Below are positions 34,564 through 45,545 of a stretch of 64,000 nucleotides of DNA, piece by piece. Below the pieces are notes generated by a model. The model was not told the DNA's origin. It made no database searches and saw only the letters and a program-made list of their open reading frames with translations. Every line of letters starts with the position of its first letter. Position 1 is the first letter of the stretch. Source of the DNA: Coffea arabica (lineage: Eukaryota; Streptophyta; Magnoliopsida; Gentianales; Rubiaceae); contig NC_092317.1 in assembly GCF_036785885.1 (NCBI RefSeq), forward strand, positions 2,420,501-2,484,500. Reading direction: 5' to 3'. The position numbers were made by a program, and so were the translations under genes.

Positions 34564-36557
34564 ATGCTGCACGCAAAATCAGAATCTGATATAACAAGTT
34601 TAGCCCCGTCATCCCCTTCAAGATCTCCAAAAAGGCCTGTATATTTTGTACAGAGTCCTTCAAGAGACTCTAATGATGGAGACAAGTCTGCATCCATGCA
34701 GCCCACTCCCAGTTTTAATAGTCCAATGGAGTCTCCTTCACACCCTTCCTTTGGCCGCCACTCCAGAAACTCTTCTGCTAGTCGATTTTCTGGGATTTTT
34801 AGGTCCTCCTCAGGGAGGAAAGGAGGCAGAAAGAGAAATGACAAGGGGTGGCCTGAGTGTAATGTGATCGTAGAAGAAGGGAAGTATGACGAATTTGATG
34901 ATGATAAGGGGTTTACCAGACGGTTTCAGGCTCTGATGGCTCTTTGCGGGTTTATTGTACTTTTTACCGTGTTTTGCCTCATCATATGGGGTGCTGGACG
35001 GAATTACAGAGCTGAGGTTAGTGTGAAGGTAAGCATGTGTTCGCTGATTTGTGTTGCTCCTAGCATTCAAGTCCTTGTTGAGTTGTTTAATGTTGAGCAA
35101 TAACAGAAAATGAGCTGAAAAAGCACATATACTAATGACACACACACTCTGTCTCTCTGAGCTCCCAAATTCTGAATGTACATCTTTCTGAAAAAATATA
35201 GCACAAATGGCTAAACTTTAGTCGGACAAACATATTTATAACTGTGTTTGAGTTGTTATCCTTCTTTAACTGTTTAACGATAATTGTCAAGTCGGGATCT
35301 AAATTGCCAATGCAGAGTTCAGACGCTGAATCATCCAGATATTTGCAATGTAAGAAATTAGAGGAACATAATTGTACTTTCATGCCATGGGCGAGTGAAA
35401 TGTACCGTCCTGCAATCATATTAGAGTCCTGTAAAATTTCGTGTTCCCAAATGCATTAGATGGCAAATTTTCAGTTCTGAGACAGAAAATAATAAGTACC
35501 ATAAGACCATTTCTGTCACCACCATTTGTACTTCCATATTCCATTTCCTGGTGGCCATCATATTCCAAAGAAGTTGAAATGCTGCATACAGCTAGACTTT
35601 CTAAAACTCTCTGGCTGAAGATCAATTTTGCATGTTTCATGTTCTTTGCAGAGCTTGGTAGTACATAACGTGTACATGGGATCGGGTTCAGATTTCACAG
35701 GAGTACCTACAAAAATGTTTACGGTCAATGGCACATTGAGGATGGCCATATACAATCCTGCTACATTCTATGGTATTCATGTCAGCTCCTCGCCTGTCAA
35801 TCTTATCTATTCAGATATTGTTGTGGCAACTGCTGAGGTAATTATTCTTTCCTTCCTATTTCTCTTCTAATCTCTCCGAACTTTCCAAAACATTAGGCAA
35901 TCAATTCTACCAAGAATTGACATATCATGTCGTGTCTGAGGAGACAAATTAAGTAATGATTGCAGAATTTTTTCCCAACCAGTTATTTGTCAATTCTTTA
36001 CAATCTTCCATGCTCTGCATTGTGGATAGAGATGCTCATCTCATTGCATATCAATCTGTCACTCAACTATGTATAAGAGCTTGAAAAGGCAAATCTGAAT
36101 TCAATACCTACTACTTTGAGTATATTACAGTATCAGCAAAAACTTGTCATCTTTTCTAAACGTTTGGCTTTCAGAAGAATTTGAGATGCCTATTGACTGC
36201 TCACGATGTAAAAATGGATTTGTTTGTTTCCCTTCGAATATAATGCATCAAATCGTTTGACCTCTTTGAATGCAGATGAAGAAATATTATCAGCCAAGAA
36301 AGAGCCATCGTACTGTGTTGGTCGATATTGAAGGGACTAAAGTTCCTCTATATGGGGCTGGATCAAATTTAGTAGAATCAGTTAATGGGGTGGTTCGGGT
36401 TCCATTGACATTAGATTTTTGGATTCGTTCACGAGGAGACGTTGTGGGGAAATTGGTGAGGACTAAGCATCGAAGGCACGTTTCTTGCTCCCTGGTCATT
36501 GACTCCACAATCTCCAAACCAATCAAGTTTCTCAAGGATTCATGTGTTTACAGCTGA
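34564..36557 (+). CDS. Companion-of-cellulose-synthase-like LEA_2 membrane protein
   Basis: Three exons, 34564-35028, 35652-35837 and 36276-36557, encode 310 residues. The N-terminus (MLHAKSESDITSLAPSSPSR, then SPKRPVYFVQSPSRDS and SFGRHSRNSSASRFSG) is a long disordered, basic Ser/Pro-rich cytosolic region matching the CC family. One transmembrane segment follows at about 121-143 (LMALCGFIVLFTVFCLIIWG), then a C-terminal LEA_2-type domain (NATLRM-like NGTLRMAIYNPATFYGIHV, FYQPRKS-like YYQPRKSHRTVLVDI). Arabidopsis CC1 and CC2 link the cellulose synthase complex to cortical microtubules and support cellulose synthesis under salt stress. Their N-terminal repeats bind microtubules. The exact member is uncertain, since several LEA_2 relatives share this layout. 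Confidence 0.85.
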
Positions 36558-37543
36558 CCAGGAACTCCACTTCTCCTCCACTGCAATGGCTCTGCTGCTT
36601 CGGATTGTCCAGCTTCTGTCATCTCTGTCCCAAGAAAGTCGGGATTTCAGCTTTGAGATATCATAAAGAGAGAAGATACTAGTATAGTATATCCTTAGCT
36701 GTGTAACTGGTTAGTTTTGTAATGCTCCGGTGTTTTGAGTATTGTGCGAGCTAAGAATAAGTAATGCATGTACATCTCTATCTTCAAATTGGACAAATAT
36801 TACCCGAGACTGATTTGGATTTTTCAAGAGGAAGTTTGAAAGCTAGGCTTGCTCATAGTTCTTTCTTGTACATCTTGCAATTGTGACGAGTTTTGTTCAA
36901 TGCAGATGGATAATTAGTGGAATATTTTGGATGTATCTTTATTTTCGTCAGAGTTGATAACTACATGCCTAGTAAATTAAGAGTGTCAAAAGTTCCAGAA
37001 TTGATAGCTTTCACTTGCCAATTTCTTTGGAGTTTAGAATGTTTGAGGAAAATGAATATGAGACATAAGTTTGGACTCATAATCGAGCCATCCTCCTGAA
37101 CAACTGGCTGTACTCAAGTGCAAAATCAAGGGGCTAAACATGCGAATTTCCCTGCTCGCTTCAAGCCATCTTCTTCTCCGCTTCAAATGCATTTTGCTAA
37201 AGCTCAGCGCAGCAGTCACCAAATTACTGCACCAGTAAGAAAAATAATGAAATAAAAATGAAGACTTTTTAGGAGTGATTCTTCCATTTTCATACCTCGT
37301 GATAAAATAACTAGTCTAGTGAATTTTGGGTTTTATACCTCTTCAATTTGCTTTCAAATCACCGTGTAAGATCTCGAACACATCAATTGGTTTGAAAACA
37401 ATTTCGATTTCCACCCCTCTTCAACCAATAAGAAAATGAGAATAAAATGTCCTCACCAATTACATTGACTAATCCAAATATAGGGAAAATAACTCTAATT
37501 TAGAACTGCAAAAGAAGATCGAAAGAGTTAACAGCGGCGTGAC

Positions 37544-37560
37544 TGACGTTCCATATAAAA
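37544..37560 (+). promoter_or_regulatory. Putative core promoter of the PDI gene
   Basis: TGACGTTCC with an ACGT core at about 37544-37552 is followed directly by the TATA-like ATATAAAA at 37553-37560, about 285 bp before the PDI start codon. bZIP factors of the unfolded-protein response bind ACGT-core elements, which would suit a PDI gene. That link is inference from one motif. Confidence 0.35.
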
Positions 37561-37572
37561 GGCTTAAAAGCA

Positions 37573-37773
37573 ATGGTATCGTATGTTCTGCAATCGGCCA
37601 CTACCAATCAGCTATTTCAGCTCAGCCCCCATAACAGGACCCCTTTCCGAGTTCCCCCTTCCCTAGGTTTCCTTCCAGTAAGCTGTGCTAACACTGAATT
37701 ACCAACCCATCTTTGCAGTATTTCACTAAACCACAGTCGCCCCATCACCACATACACAGATCTCACTCTCTAG
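37573..37773 (+). other. Upstream ORF in the presumed PDI 5' leader
   Basis: A 66-codon frame starts with ATG in strong context (G at -3, G at +4) about 13 bp after the TATA-like box and ends 71 bp before the PDI ATG. Its peptide (MVSYVLQSATTNQLFQ...) shows no domain. If transcription starts close to the TATA-like box the first ATG may be missed or included by only a few bases, so whether it is in the mRNA is open. Confidence 0.35.
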
Positions 37774-37844
37774 TTACAAACTTTCTTGCTTTGAATCCGC
37801 AAAGCTACAATCTTTAGTGTATAAAAGATTGGGAGTATTTACCG

Positions 37845-40800
37845 ATGCCTACACCAAAACACACTTCAAGATTCATCCTTTTCTCCCTTATTTTACTATT
37901 TTCACTGAGCTTTTTCTCCATCAGAGTAGTATTCTCCCAGTCCACCCCAGCTGATGAAGAAGATGGCGAAGACATGGAAGCCCTTGAAGAACTGATTGCT
38001 TTGGATGAAGAAGCAGATGTAGAACAGAACCCAGATGGGGTTCATGGTGAAACTAAAGATAAACCATCCGGGGCTCAAGTTTTGAGCAAAGCTCAGAGAA
38101 TTGTGCTTGAGCTGAATAGTGATTATGCCAAGAGGGTGGTAGATGAAAATGAGTATGTGCTGGTTCTTGGGTATGCCCCTTGGTGTATGAGGAGTGCGGA
38201 GCTAATGCCAAGGTTTGCTGAGGCTGCAACTGCTCTGAAGGAATTAGGGAGTTCCCTTTTAATGGCTAAGCTTGACGCTGAAAGGTATCCTAAAGCTGCT
38301 TCAACTCTTGGCATCAAAGGGTTCCCCACTCTCCTTTTGTTTGTAAATGGCACTTCTCAACCTTATTCTGGCGGATTCACCTCGTAAGCATTCTCTCACT
38401 GCCATTTGGCTTTGCCAATTTGCGCGTGTTTTGCGTATGTTTGCTAGTTTAAATTTGGGAGAAATGTTTGCATGCTTTACAATATTCACATGTGCATTTT
38501 GTTATCTGATCTTAATGATTTTCAATCAGGGAAGAAATTGTGATCTGGGCTAGAAAGAGGACTGGTTCACCTATTATTAGAATTAGCTCACTTACTGAGG
38601 CAAATGAGTTTCTGAAGAAGCATTCAACATTTGTAGTTGGGCTGTTTGAAAATTTTGAGGTATGTGAAATGCTTGCTATTACATTACTGTTGTTTTCGAA
38701 GGACATTATCCTACTTCCTGGTTATCTGTCAAATTTTGTACGCTGACATCATGGTAGAGAGAATACTTGGCTAGCACATATAAGAGTCCAAGCAAGTTAA
38801 CTTCCGGCGTATGTATGTATGCAGACTCTAATTTTAAAGTCTTAAAGGCTAGTTGTTTATGTCTACCTTGAATAAATGTGGAAATGCCAAATGATGGACC
38901 AAATTTTTTATTGTGAGTGAGTAATTTGTTAGGAATGTGATACTTGAAAGCTGGCTGCACAAAAGTAAACAAAGAATGGGTGTCCATGCTTAAATATAAT
39001 CATCCAATGTGTTTCTAGATTCTCTTAGCCCTAATTTGGTGAAGCCACTGGTCCTTATTTGGAGATTGAGTGGACAAGTGATACTTCGTCAGCTAATGTC
39101 TTTTTGGCAGCATGGTACCTTCTCATATACGGAATTGCTTGAATTGTTTTTGCCATTTGACATGCAAGAGGTATATGTTGGTACATGTTACTGAATATAA
39201 AGACTTTTATTGTCCTCATTGGAGAAACAGAAGCACATTCCTCTATGCAATTTCTAATGTATTCATGTTAAAACTTTCCCATTTCTATGTCTTCTTTACA
39301 TTTGTTTCTTGGTTTTTATTCTATTATTTGTATATGAAATATAGAAAAGACAAGATTTCTACAGTATCATGCATGTGTTGACCAAAATTGAATTAGCAGT
39401 GAAGCGAAAGTTGTTATCTAAAGTCCAATTACTTGGGTCAGATGCATATATCCTCTATCTTTGCGTAACTAACTACCCTTCATGATCAGGGGCCTGATTA
39501 TGAAGAGTTCGTCAAGGCAGCAACATCTGACAATGAAATTCAGTTTATTGAAACAAGCAGCCCAGAAATTGCCAAAGTTCTGTTTCCTGATGCTAGGCAT
39601 ACTTATCCTTTCCTTGGCCTAACTAAAAATGAACCGGAGAGATACACTACATATGGTAAGCTCATGATTCAAATGCACTAAACCTTGTATTTGCATAAGG
39701 TTCTTATTAACTAGTACCTTTTTGTGTCACTAAACATTGTCTAGGCCTCCCATCCACCATTCTTGGTTTTTAGGGATAGATATCTCTTTTTTAAATTAAG
39801 GTTTGATTATGTATTTATTGCAGTTTGACTCTTTCTTTATAAGCTTAAAGCAATGTTAAGTGGCGTTACGATGTTTCTATTTTTTGATTAGTCTACATTG
39901 ACGTGCAGATGATGCTATGGTTCTCTTCTGTGCTTTAGGAATTTGTCTACATTATGCCAGAATATCCTATCAGATTTATATTTGACAAGAATGTCTTGTT
40001 GCTTGCAGAGGACACCTTTAATGTAGATGGGATCTTGCAATTTTTGGACAATAACAAGTTCCCCCTAATTACTGTACTGACTGAATTTAATTCTGCCCAA
40101 GTATACTCCAGCACAAAGAAGCTCCAGGTTGCTGTTGCTTATAAATGATTCCCTTATTAGTTCTTTTATTTTCCTTTCTCTTACACTCAGCATATTTGAT
40201 CTTGTTTTAATATCATCTTGGGCTCAAATTCTTGGTCTAAAAAAATAGGAAGATAAAGAAAGAAAAATAGATGTCTGCGTCTTTGTATGTTCATATTGTT
40301 CTCTTCTCTGCCTGAATTGCTTCGTTTGGATATTTTGATATTGCTGCCAATCACTATTTGTTAACCTGCCTCTATTTCTCCCAGGTGTATATTTTTGCTG
40401 AAGCTGATGATTTGAAGAAACTCACTGAACCTTTGCAAGAAGTTGCTAGGAAGTTCAAATTAAAGGTTGATAACTGATCAAAGGAACCACTGGGGATCCC
40501 TTTCCATTATTATCATCTAATCTACTTGAGCATCATGTCGTGTGCAGATAATGTTGATATTCGTAGATATCAAAGAAGACAACCTTGCAAAGCCCTTCCT
40601 CACTTTATTTGGTCTAGAGGATTCAGAAGATATAGTTGTTAGTTTCCTATTATCAGTCTTTTGGTGTTCACTCAAGTTGGCAATTCTGTACTCTCAGCTG
40701 CTTTTGCTGAGGCAAACATAATCTTTTGCTCAAATTTGCAGGTGACAGCTTTTGATTACAACAACAGCTTCAAGTATCTGTTGGAGTCAGATCCTACACC

Positions 40801-42381
40801 AACAAAAATAGAAGTAAAAGTTTTGCTCTATTTCATTGCCTTCTGAAATATATTAATTTCATGAGAGAAGTTATTCAACTCTATTGGCATTTTAGGAATT
40901 TTGCTTGGGGCTTTTTCATGGAACATTGTCACCATTCTTCAAGTCGCAGCCAATCCCTGATAATGTGAGTTTTGTGGTAATATATCACATCGAATAGTTA
41001 GATTTTGCTTACTGCCTTGTTCTAAAATCCTAGAAGGTTATGGTTTTGTAACTTTGATTTATGTATTCTGCATTTACCCTGATTCAAATTATGCATCCCA
41101 ACCAGCTCTGTGAATTTTCTAATGTCTGGTTAAGCGAATTGAGGAGCATGGCCTCAGTTTGAGGGCTGTAAGAATCAAGTTCATTGAGTTTCATCATTCT
41201 TGAATTCTTTTAAGTGTATGCTTTATGTTTATTGAGTCTCACAATTTTATTTTGTTTCTTTAACTGCTTCTCATGTTCATTTCCTCCATTTCCTATAAAA
41301 TCCTTTATCTAACGGGAAAAACATATCTCAAATTGTGAAAATTTCAGAAGGATGCCAGTATATTGACTGTTGTTGGCAAGACATTTGATGATTTGGTTCT
41401 TCGAAGCCCCAAGAATATTCTTTTAGAGGTTAGAAGTTCTTATTTTACTTGGTTAGCCCCACTCTAGCTTTGTGTATTTAATGCTATAATTTTATCCGGA
41501 GCAATCTTGTTAGTTTTGCAGTCATTTTCGATTTCTAGAATGTTGGATAGAATCTTTGAAGTTTAAATCTTCATAGCAGAGAAGTTTCACTTTCTGTAGC
41601 CATGGCCATTTTTAGGTACATACACCATGGTGCATAACCTGCGAAGCAACCACCAAGCAAATGGAGAAGTTGGCCAAACATTTCAGGGGATTGGAAGACC
41701 TAGTTTTTGCAAGGATTGATGCTTCAGAGAACGAACATCCAAAGCTACAGGTACAAATATGTTTTTGCAAGTTTAAAAATGATTAGTAACTTATGCAGGA
41801 GTCTTTAATGATTCCATTTTAATTCTCCAGAAATACTAGAACAAACTTGCACATACTAAATCAAACACCACTTAGGTGATCAAAGTATGTTTGTAGAATA
41901 GAAAAGCCTTTCCTACGTGCATCTCTTACAAGCAGTGTTGCATAAGTCAATCTGCATTTTCATTGATAGGAACTCCATGTGATGTTCTCCTGGAACTGTT
42001 TATAACTGAGAGAGAGAGAGAGAGAGAGAGAGATACAGTAGTTAGAACCGTAAAGAGAGGTATTGATATGAATCCTGGTGATTACAAGCCGTATCTAAAA
42101 CAAGCCTTGCCGATACAGTCCTTAAAAGTGCGATTCTTGCAGGTAGAAGAATATCCAACGTTGTTGTTCTACACCTCCAAGGACAAGCAAAACCCGGTAT
42201 TTACATCATGGACATGTTTCATTACTACCACTCATATAACTGCTCTTTTAACCTTCTTTCACTGAAATTGGCTTTCTCAATGCAGATTAGATTTTCTACA
42301 AAATCTGGCTCCAAGGAGTTAGCGTCCCTGATCAACAAACACCTAAAGAACCAGGATGACATTTCAAAGGATGAGCTGTAG
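37845..42381 (+). CDS. Protein disulfide isomerase-like, PDIL1-5/1-6 type, ER-retained
   Basis: Twelve exons: 37845-38383, 38530-38659, 39490-39655, 40009-40127, 40385-40465, 40548-40637, 40742-40813, 40896-40964, 41348-41428, 41616-41750, 42143-42196, 42286-42381. They give 543 residues. A signal peptide (about 1-32) precedes an acidic segment rich in Glu and Asp. The first thioredoxin domain has [10 protein letters not shown] (Cys114, Ser117), so the second active-site cysteine is Ser. Two redox-inactive b-type domains follow, then the a' domain with TPWCITCEA (Cys455, Cys458). The protein ends KDEL (540-543), the ER retrieval signal. PDIs form and shuffle disulfides in the ER lumen. With one CxxS and one CxxC site, oxidase activity should rest mainly on the a' domain. 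Intron 10 contains a GA microsatellite (about 42006-42032). Confidence 0.93.
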
Positions 42382-42856
42382 AGCATGGTCATACTCGATT
42401 TTGAGAAAGAATATGGCCGGCAAATCATGCATAGCAATTATACTGGACTGGAGAGTTCTTTTTCCAAATGCTCTTTGGTTGCTCAAGCTGATGAGTTTCA
42501 TTGATATAATATACAGGACAATATATTTCTCAGTCTTGTTTTGTCAATTTCCTCCAATTCGTAAAGAGCGGTTACTTGTGAAAATGTAGACATTAATGTT
42601 GTACAATTTAGTTCTGAACAAGGGCTAATGTCAGTCCTTGAAAGTTGCCAATATGAAAACTAAAAAATTCTTGAAGTATGAAAGTGAAACAGCAATCTTA
42701 GAAAATGAGTTACAAAACTACAAATTCCAGTAGGGGGAGAAAGCTACATTGTACTATGGACATAATAAGTTAAAGCTATCAAAGAGGACAAGACACAGCC
42801 CAACACTATTGGGGAGAATAACAACACCCGAGCCGCGGCTCTCATGTGGTTCAGCA
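42382..42856. other. Convergent 3' region between PDI and TauE genes
   Basis: The 475 bp between the two stop codons contain only the facing 3' UTRs. The small frames at 42356-42589 and 42749-42970 overlap UTR or the last TauE exon in other frames and are not genes. Confidence 0.6.
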
Positions 42857-45545
42857 CTAGAAATCATATGCACAAATATCGTCAAAACCCATGTACTCTT
42901 TTCCTGCAATCCTGTCGATCATGTTTGGTATGCCAACCCCACCTGCAGAAAGAAAATGCTCATTCATTAAGTTCCGCTACTTGATGTAAGAAACCCGTCC
43001 ATAACTACGAAACCATGAAAATAACAAAGGTATGATACTTGCCCAATGATATTGCGCTCACGAAAATTGTGAAAGCCAAAATGAAAATGATCAGAGAAGC
43101 TCTCCCTAGTACGCTAATCATCTTTCGTACCACATGTTGCCCTACGAGGGCAGCTACTGTAGCCACACTCACAAAATATACCGCTGCAACACAGAAATAT
43201 GGATCACTTGCTAAAATATTTACACTGCAAGACATAAAAACATCCATTTAGAGCTTAGAAGGATACGTCGGACCACTAACCATATGGCACCGGGAAACGT
43301 CTTAAAAGGTAATATTGAATAACCGACATGGATGAGGAGAATGTCATGGCAAAAGTGGCAGTAGCACTTGACACTTGAGGAGGAACTCCAAGCTCCAGAA
43401 ATAAGGGACCCAAAATAAACCCTCCACCAAGTCCCAGCAGGCCACCAACTATACCAGCCAAAATTCCACATAAACAACAAAGAACCAGTTGGTATATGCT
43501 CCAATCCGCTCCTGCTTGACCCCTGGATGCAATCACCTTTTTTCCTTTATACAAGCCAATGGCCTCATATGCGGATGCTCCAATGGCGATTGGAATCTAA
43601 AATCAAAAGATATTTGTTGTCCATTAATTTAAAAACTGCGCATTATTCCTTTTCTTTTCTTTTTTTTTGAAACTAGTAAAGGCAACCATACCCCCGACAG
43701 GGGTCAGGAAGAGGGATTCTGATCTTAGGACCTGCAATTTTGCAATAGATCCTTGATCAATCAACCCACCCCTCGAATACTGCACTGGGCAGTTGCCACA
43801 ATGAAGATTATCTCAATTGAATTGTGGTCACCAACAGTACCTGCAACAAGTTCAGTATCCAATATGCCGTGGAACAGGTTTTGGTGTACTCCTGTAAAAA
43901 ATTGAAAACACAGATTCAGTTCATGAACGCACAAATTCAGAAAAAGAAATGCTGAACTGACAAGCTTGTCGATAGTAAGCATGAACTTAACTGACCTCCT
44001 TGGTAATCTGAAGAAAAAGTACACTTCCCCAGACACCGATGAGTATACAGAACTCCTTCCAACGGACATTGTCAAGAATTGAGACCTGGGACAATACAGT
44101 TCAAAGATGAACACAGAAAGCCAAGATTTTCCCACAGTTTATATCTGGCTTAAACATTCATCACCTCTGATTTTTCAATCACATTTTGCTTTATTGAAAT
44201 GCTGCCACTTGGTCCACCAGGTAAAAGTTTGTAGGATACTGGTTCATCACTAGTACCTGATTTCAGGTTGTGGCATCGTCCAAAGCAGCTAATCAGGATC
44301 ACTTGAAGAACTTTATTAGATTTAATTAAAAGAAGAAATCAACTCACCACCGGATGCCAAGAATTTAGCAGCCTCCTGGAAACCAAAAGCAAGGAACAAT
44401 CAGTCAGTCATTAAGCCATTCATGTTATACTTGTAGTAATTAGCTGAGAAGACACAACCTGCTTCATTATTGTTTCTTTCTTCCATGTTTCCACACCCTT
44501 CAAGAATGCCTTAGTTGATGTGCCTACAGAACAGAAAGACCGATGACCATCTTTAACTCTAGGAAAACAAAGACATGGTGCCACATAAAAAGGTTATTTA
44601 CCTATGAAGAGAATGATCAAAAGAATTGTAACCATCCAATCAGCAAAAATCACATTGAAAGCAACTCCAATACTGATCCCAAGCACTAGCATTGGTTGGA
44701 AAAGAAGAGCTAGATCGTAATCAATGATAGGCAGGTCAAGTGTAGGATGCCTGAGCCTGAGATTATAGTAAACAGTTGCACCTGCTGCACCTGTGATCAT
44801 ACCTAAAGAACGCAACAAAAGGCTTGACCAAAGGACAGTGAGGCAGCAAATACATAAGTTAAATATGCAGATGCCAAAGAGGTGGCATTGTCTGAATGCA
44901 GGCAAGATAAATTACTTAGCAGAGCATCATTTCAGAAATAAGACTGTTGAGGCAAGTATGGTTGGACATCTGCAGTTCGTGGAGGTTATCCAGACTTACA
45001 CTTTGATATGGCTGTAGATGATTTTGGATCGAATCCAATAATCAAAGCAAGCATGGGCACAAAAATCCCGCCTCCACCAACGCCTCCAACACTTCCTAAA
45101 GCAGCCGCAAAAAAACCAATTACTGTGCCAACCACAATTTGCCAGCTAAACTTCATCTCCTAAATTAAAATTTAACAAACTAAATTCAATACCTCAAGCA
45201 TCCACAGATTGCTAATCGTATAAACAAGTACTCAAATATAATAAGCTGATTTGCTTTAAATGGTATCTACGACTATCAACAATTAGAAGACAAACAATAA
45301 TTTCCAAATCACCGGAGAACAAATTTGACTGAAAATGAGCTTACAGGCCAAACATGACGATAATTCATTACACCATTTTGCCACAAATAATTTGATGCAT
45401 ACACTTTGGCTGTCCCATTATTTTCTGAAATAACCTGCTCCGGTATGTGTTCTGCTGAAACTACCACCGCAGCTACAAGATAAACTATCGCAACCCCAGC
45501 AACTGGTCTCAAGTTCTTCCATTTCATCTGACTCTTCTTAGACAT
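42857..45545 (-). CDS. TauE/SafE family membrane transporter
   Basis: Eleven exons on the minus strand: 45345-45545, 45000-45159, 44602-44802, 44459-44523, 44348-44375, 44165-44256, 43996-44085, 43841-43891, 43281-43596, 43043-43183, 42857-42942. They give about 476 residues. An N-terminal hydrophobic segment ([20 protein letters not shown]) looks like a signal anchor. Two halves of membrane helices each carry the family's Gly-rich loop: [19 protein letters not shown] and [20 protein letters not shown]. They are separated by a hydrophilic loop with [16 protein letters not shown]. The C-terminus is [19 protein letters not shown]. Bacterial members export sulfite or organosulfonates, while the substrate of plant members is largely unknown. 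Exon phases join throughout. Intron 10 uses a GC donor, and exon 8 has a CAGGAG tandem acceptor. Confidence 0.92.
43655..43792 (-). mobile_element. Possible SINE in TauE intron 8
   Basis: The intron between the exons at 43841-43891 and 43281-43596 contains a poly-T run (about 43660-43668). On the minus strand this is a poly-A tail preceded by a B-box-like GGTCCTAAGATCAGAATCCC and, further upstream, TGGGTTGATTGATCAAGG. The layout resembles the other tRNA-derived SINEs in this window. No clear target duplication is seen. The 43655-43792 span lies upstream of exon 9 on the gene strand. Confidence 0.35.

Larger units (their letters stand above)
36558..37844. other. Intergenic region, PDI promoter and leader
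   Basis: It starts with the 3' UTR of the LEA_2 gene. Toward the PDI gene there is a TATA-like box (37553-37560) and, between it and the PDI start, a 66-codon upstream frame (37573-37773). No other gene is supported. Confidence 0.55.
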
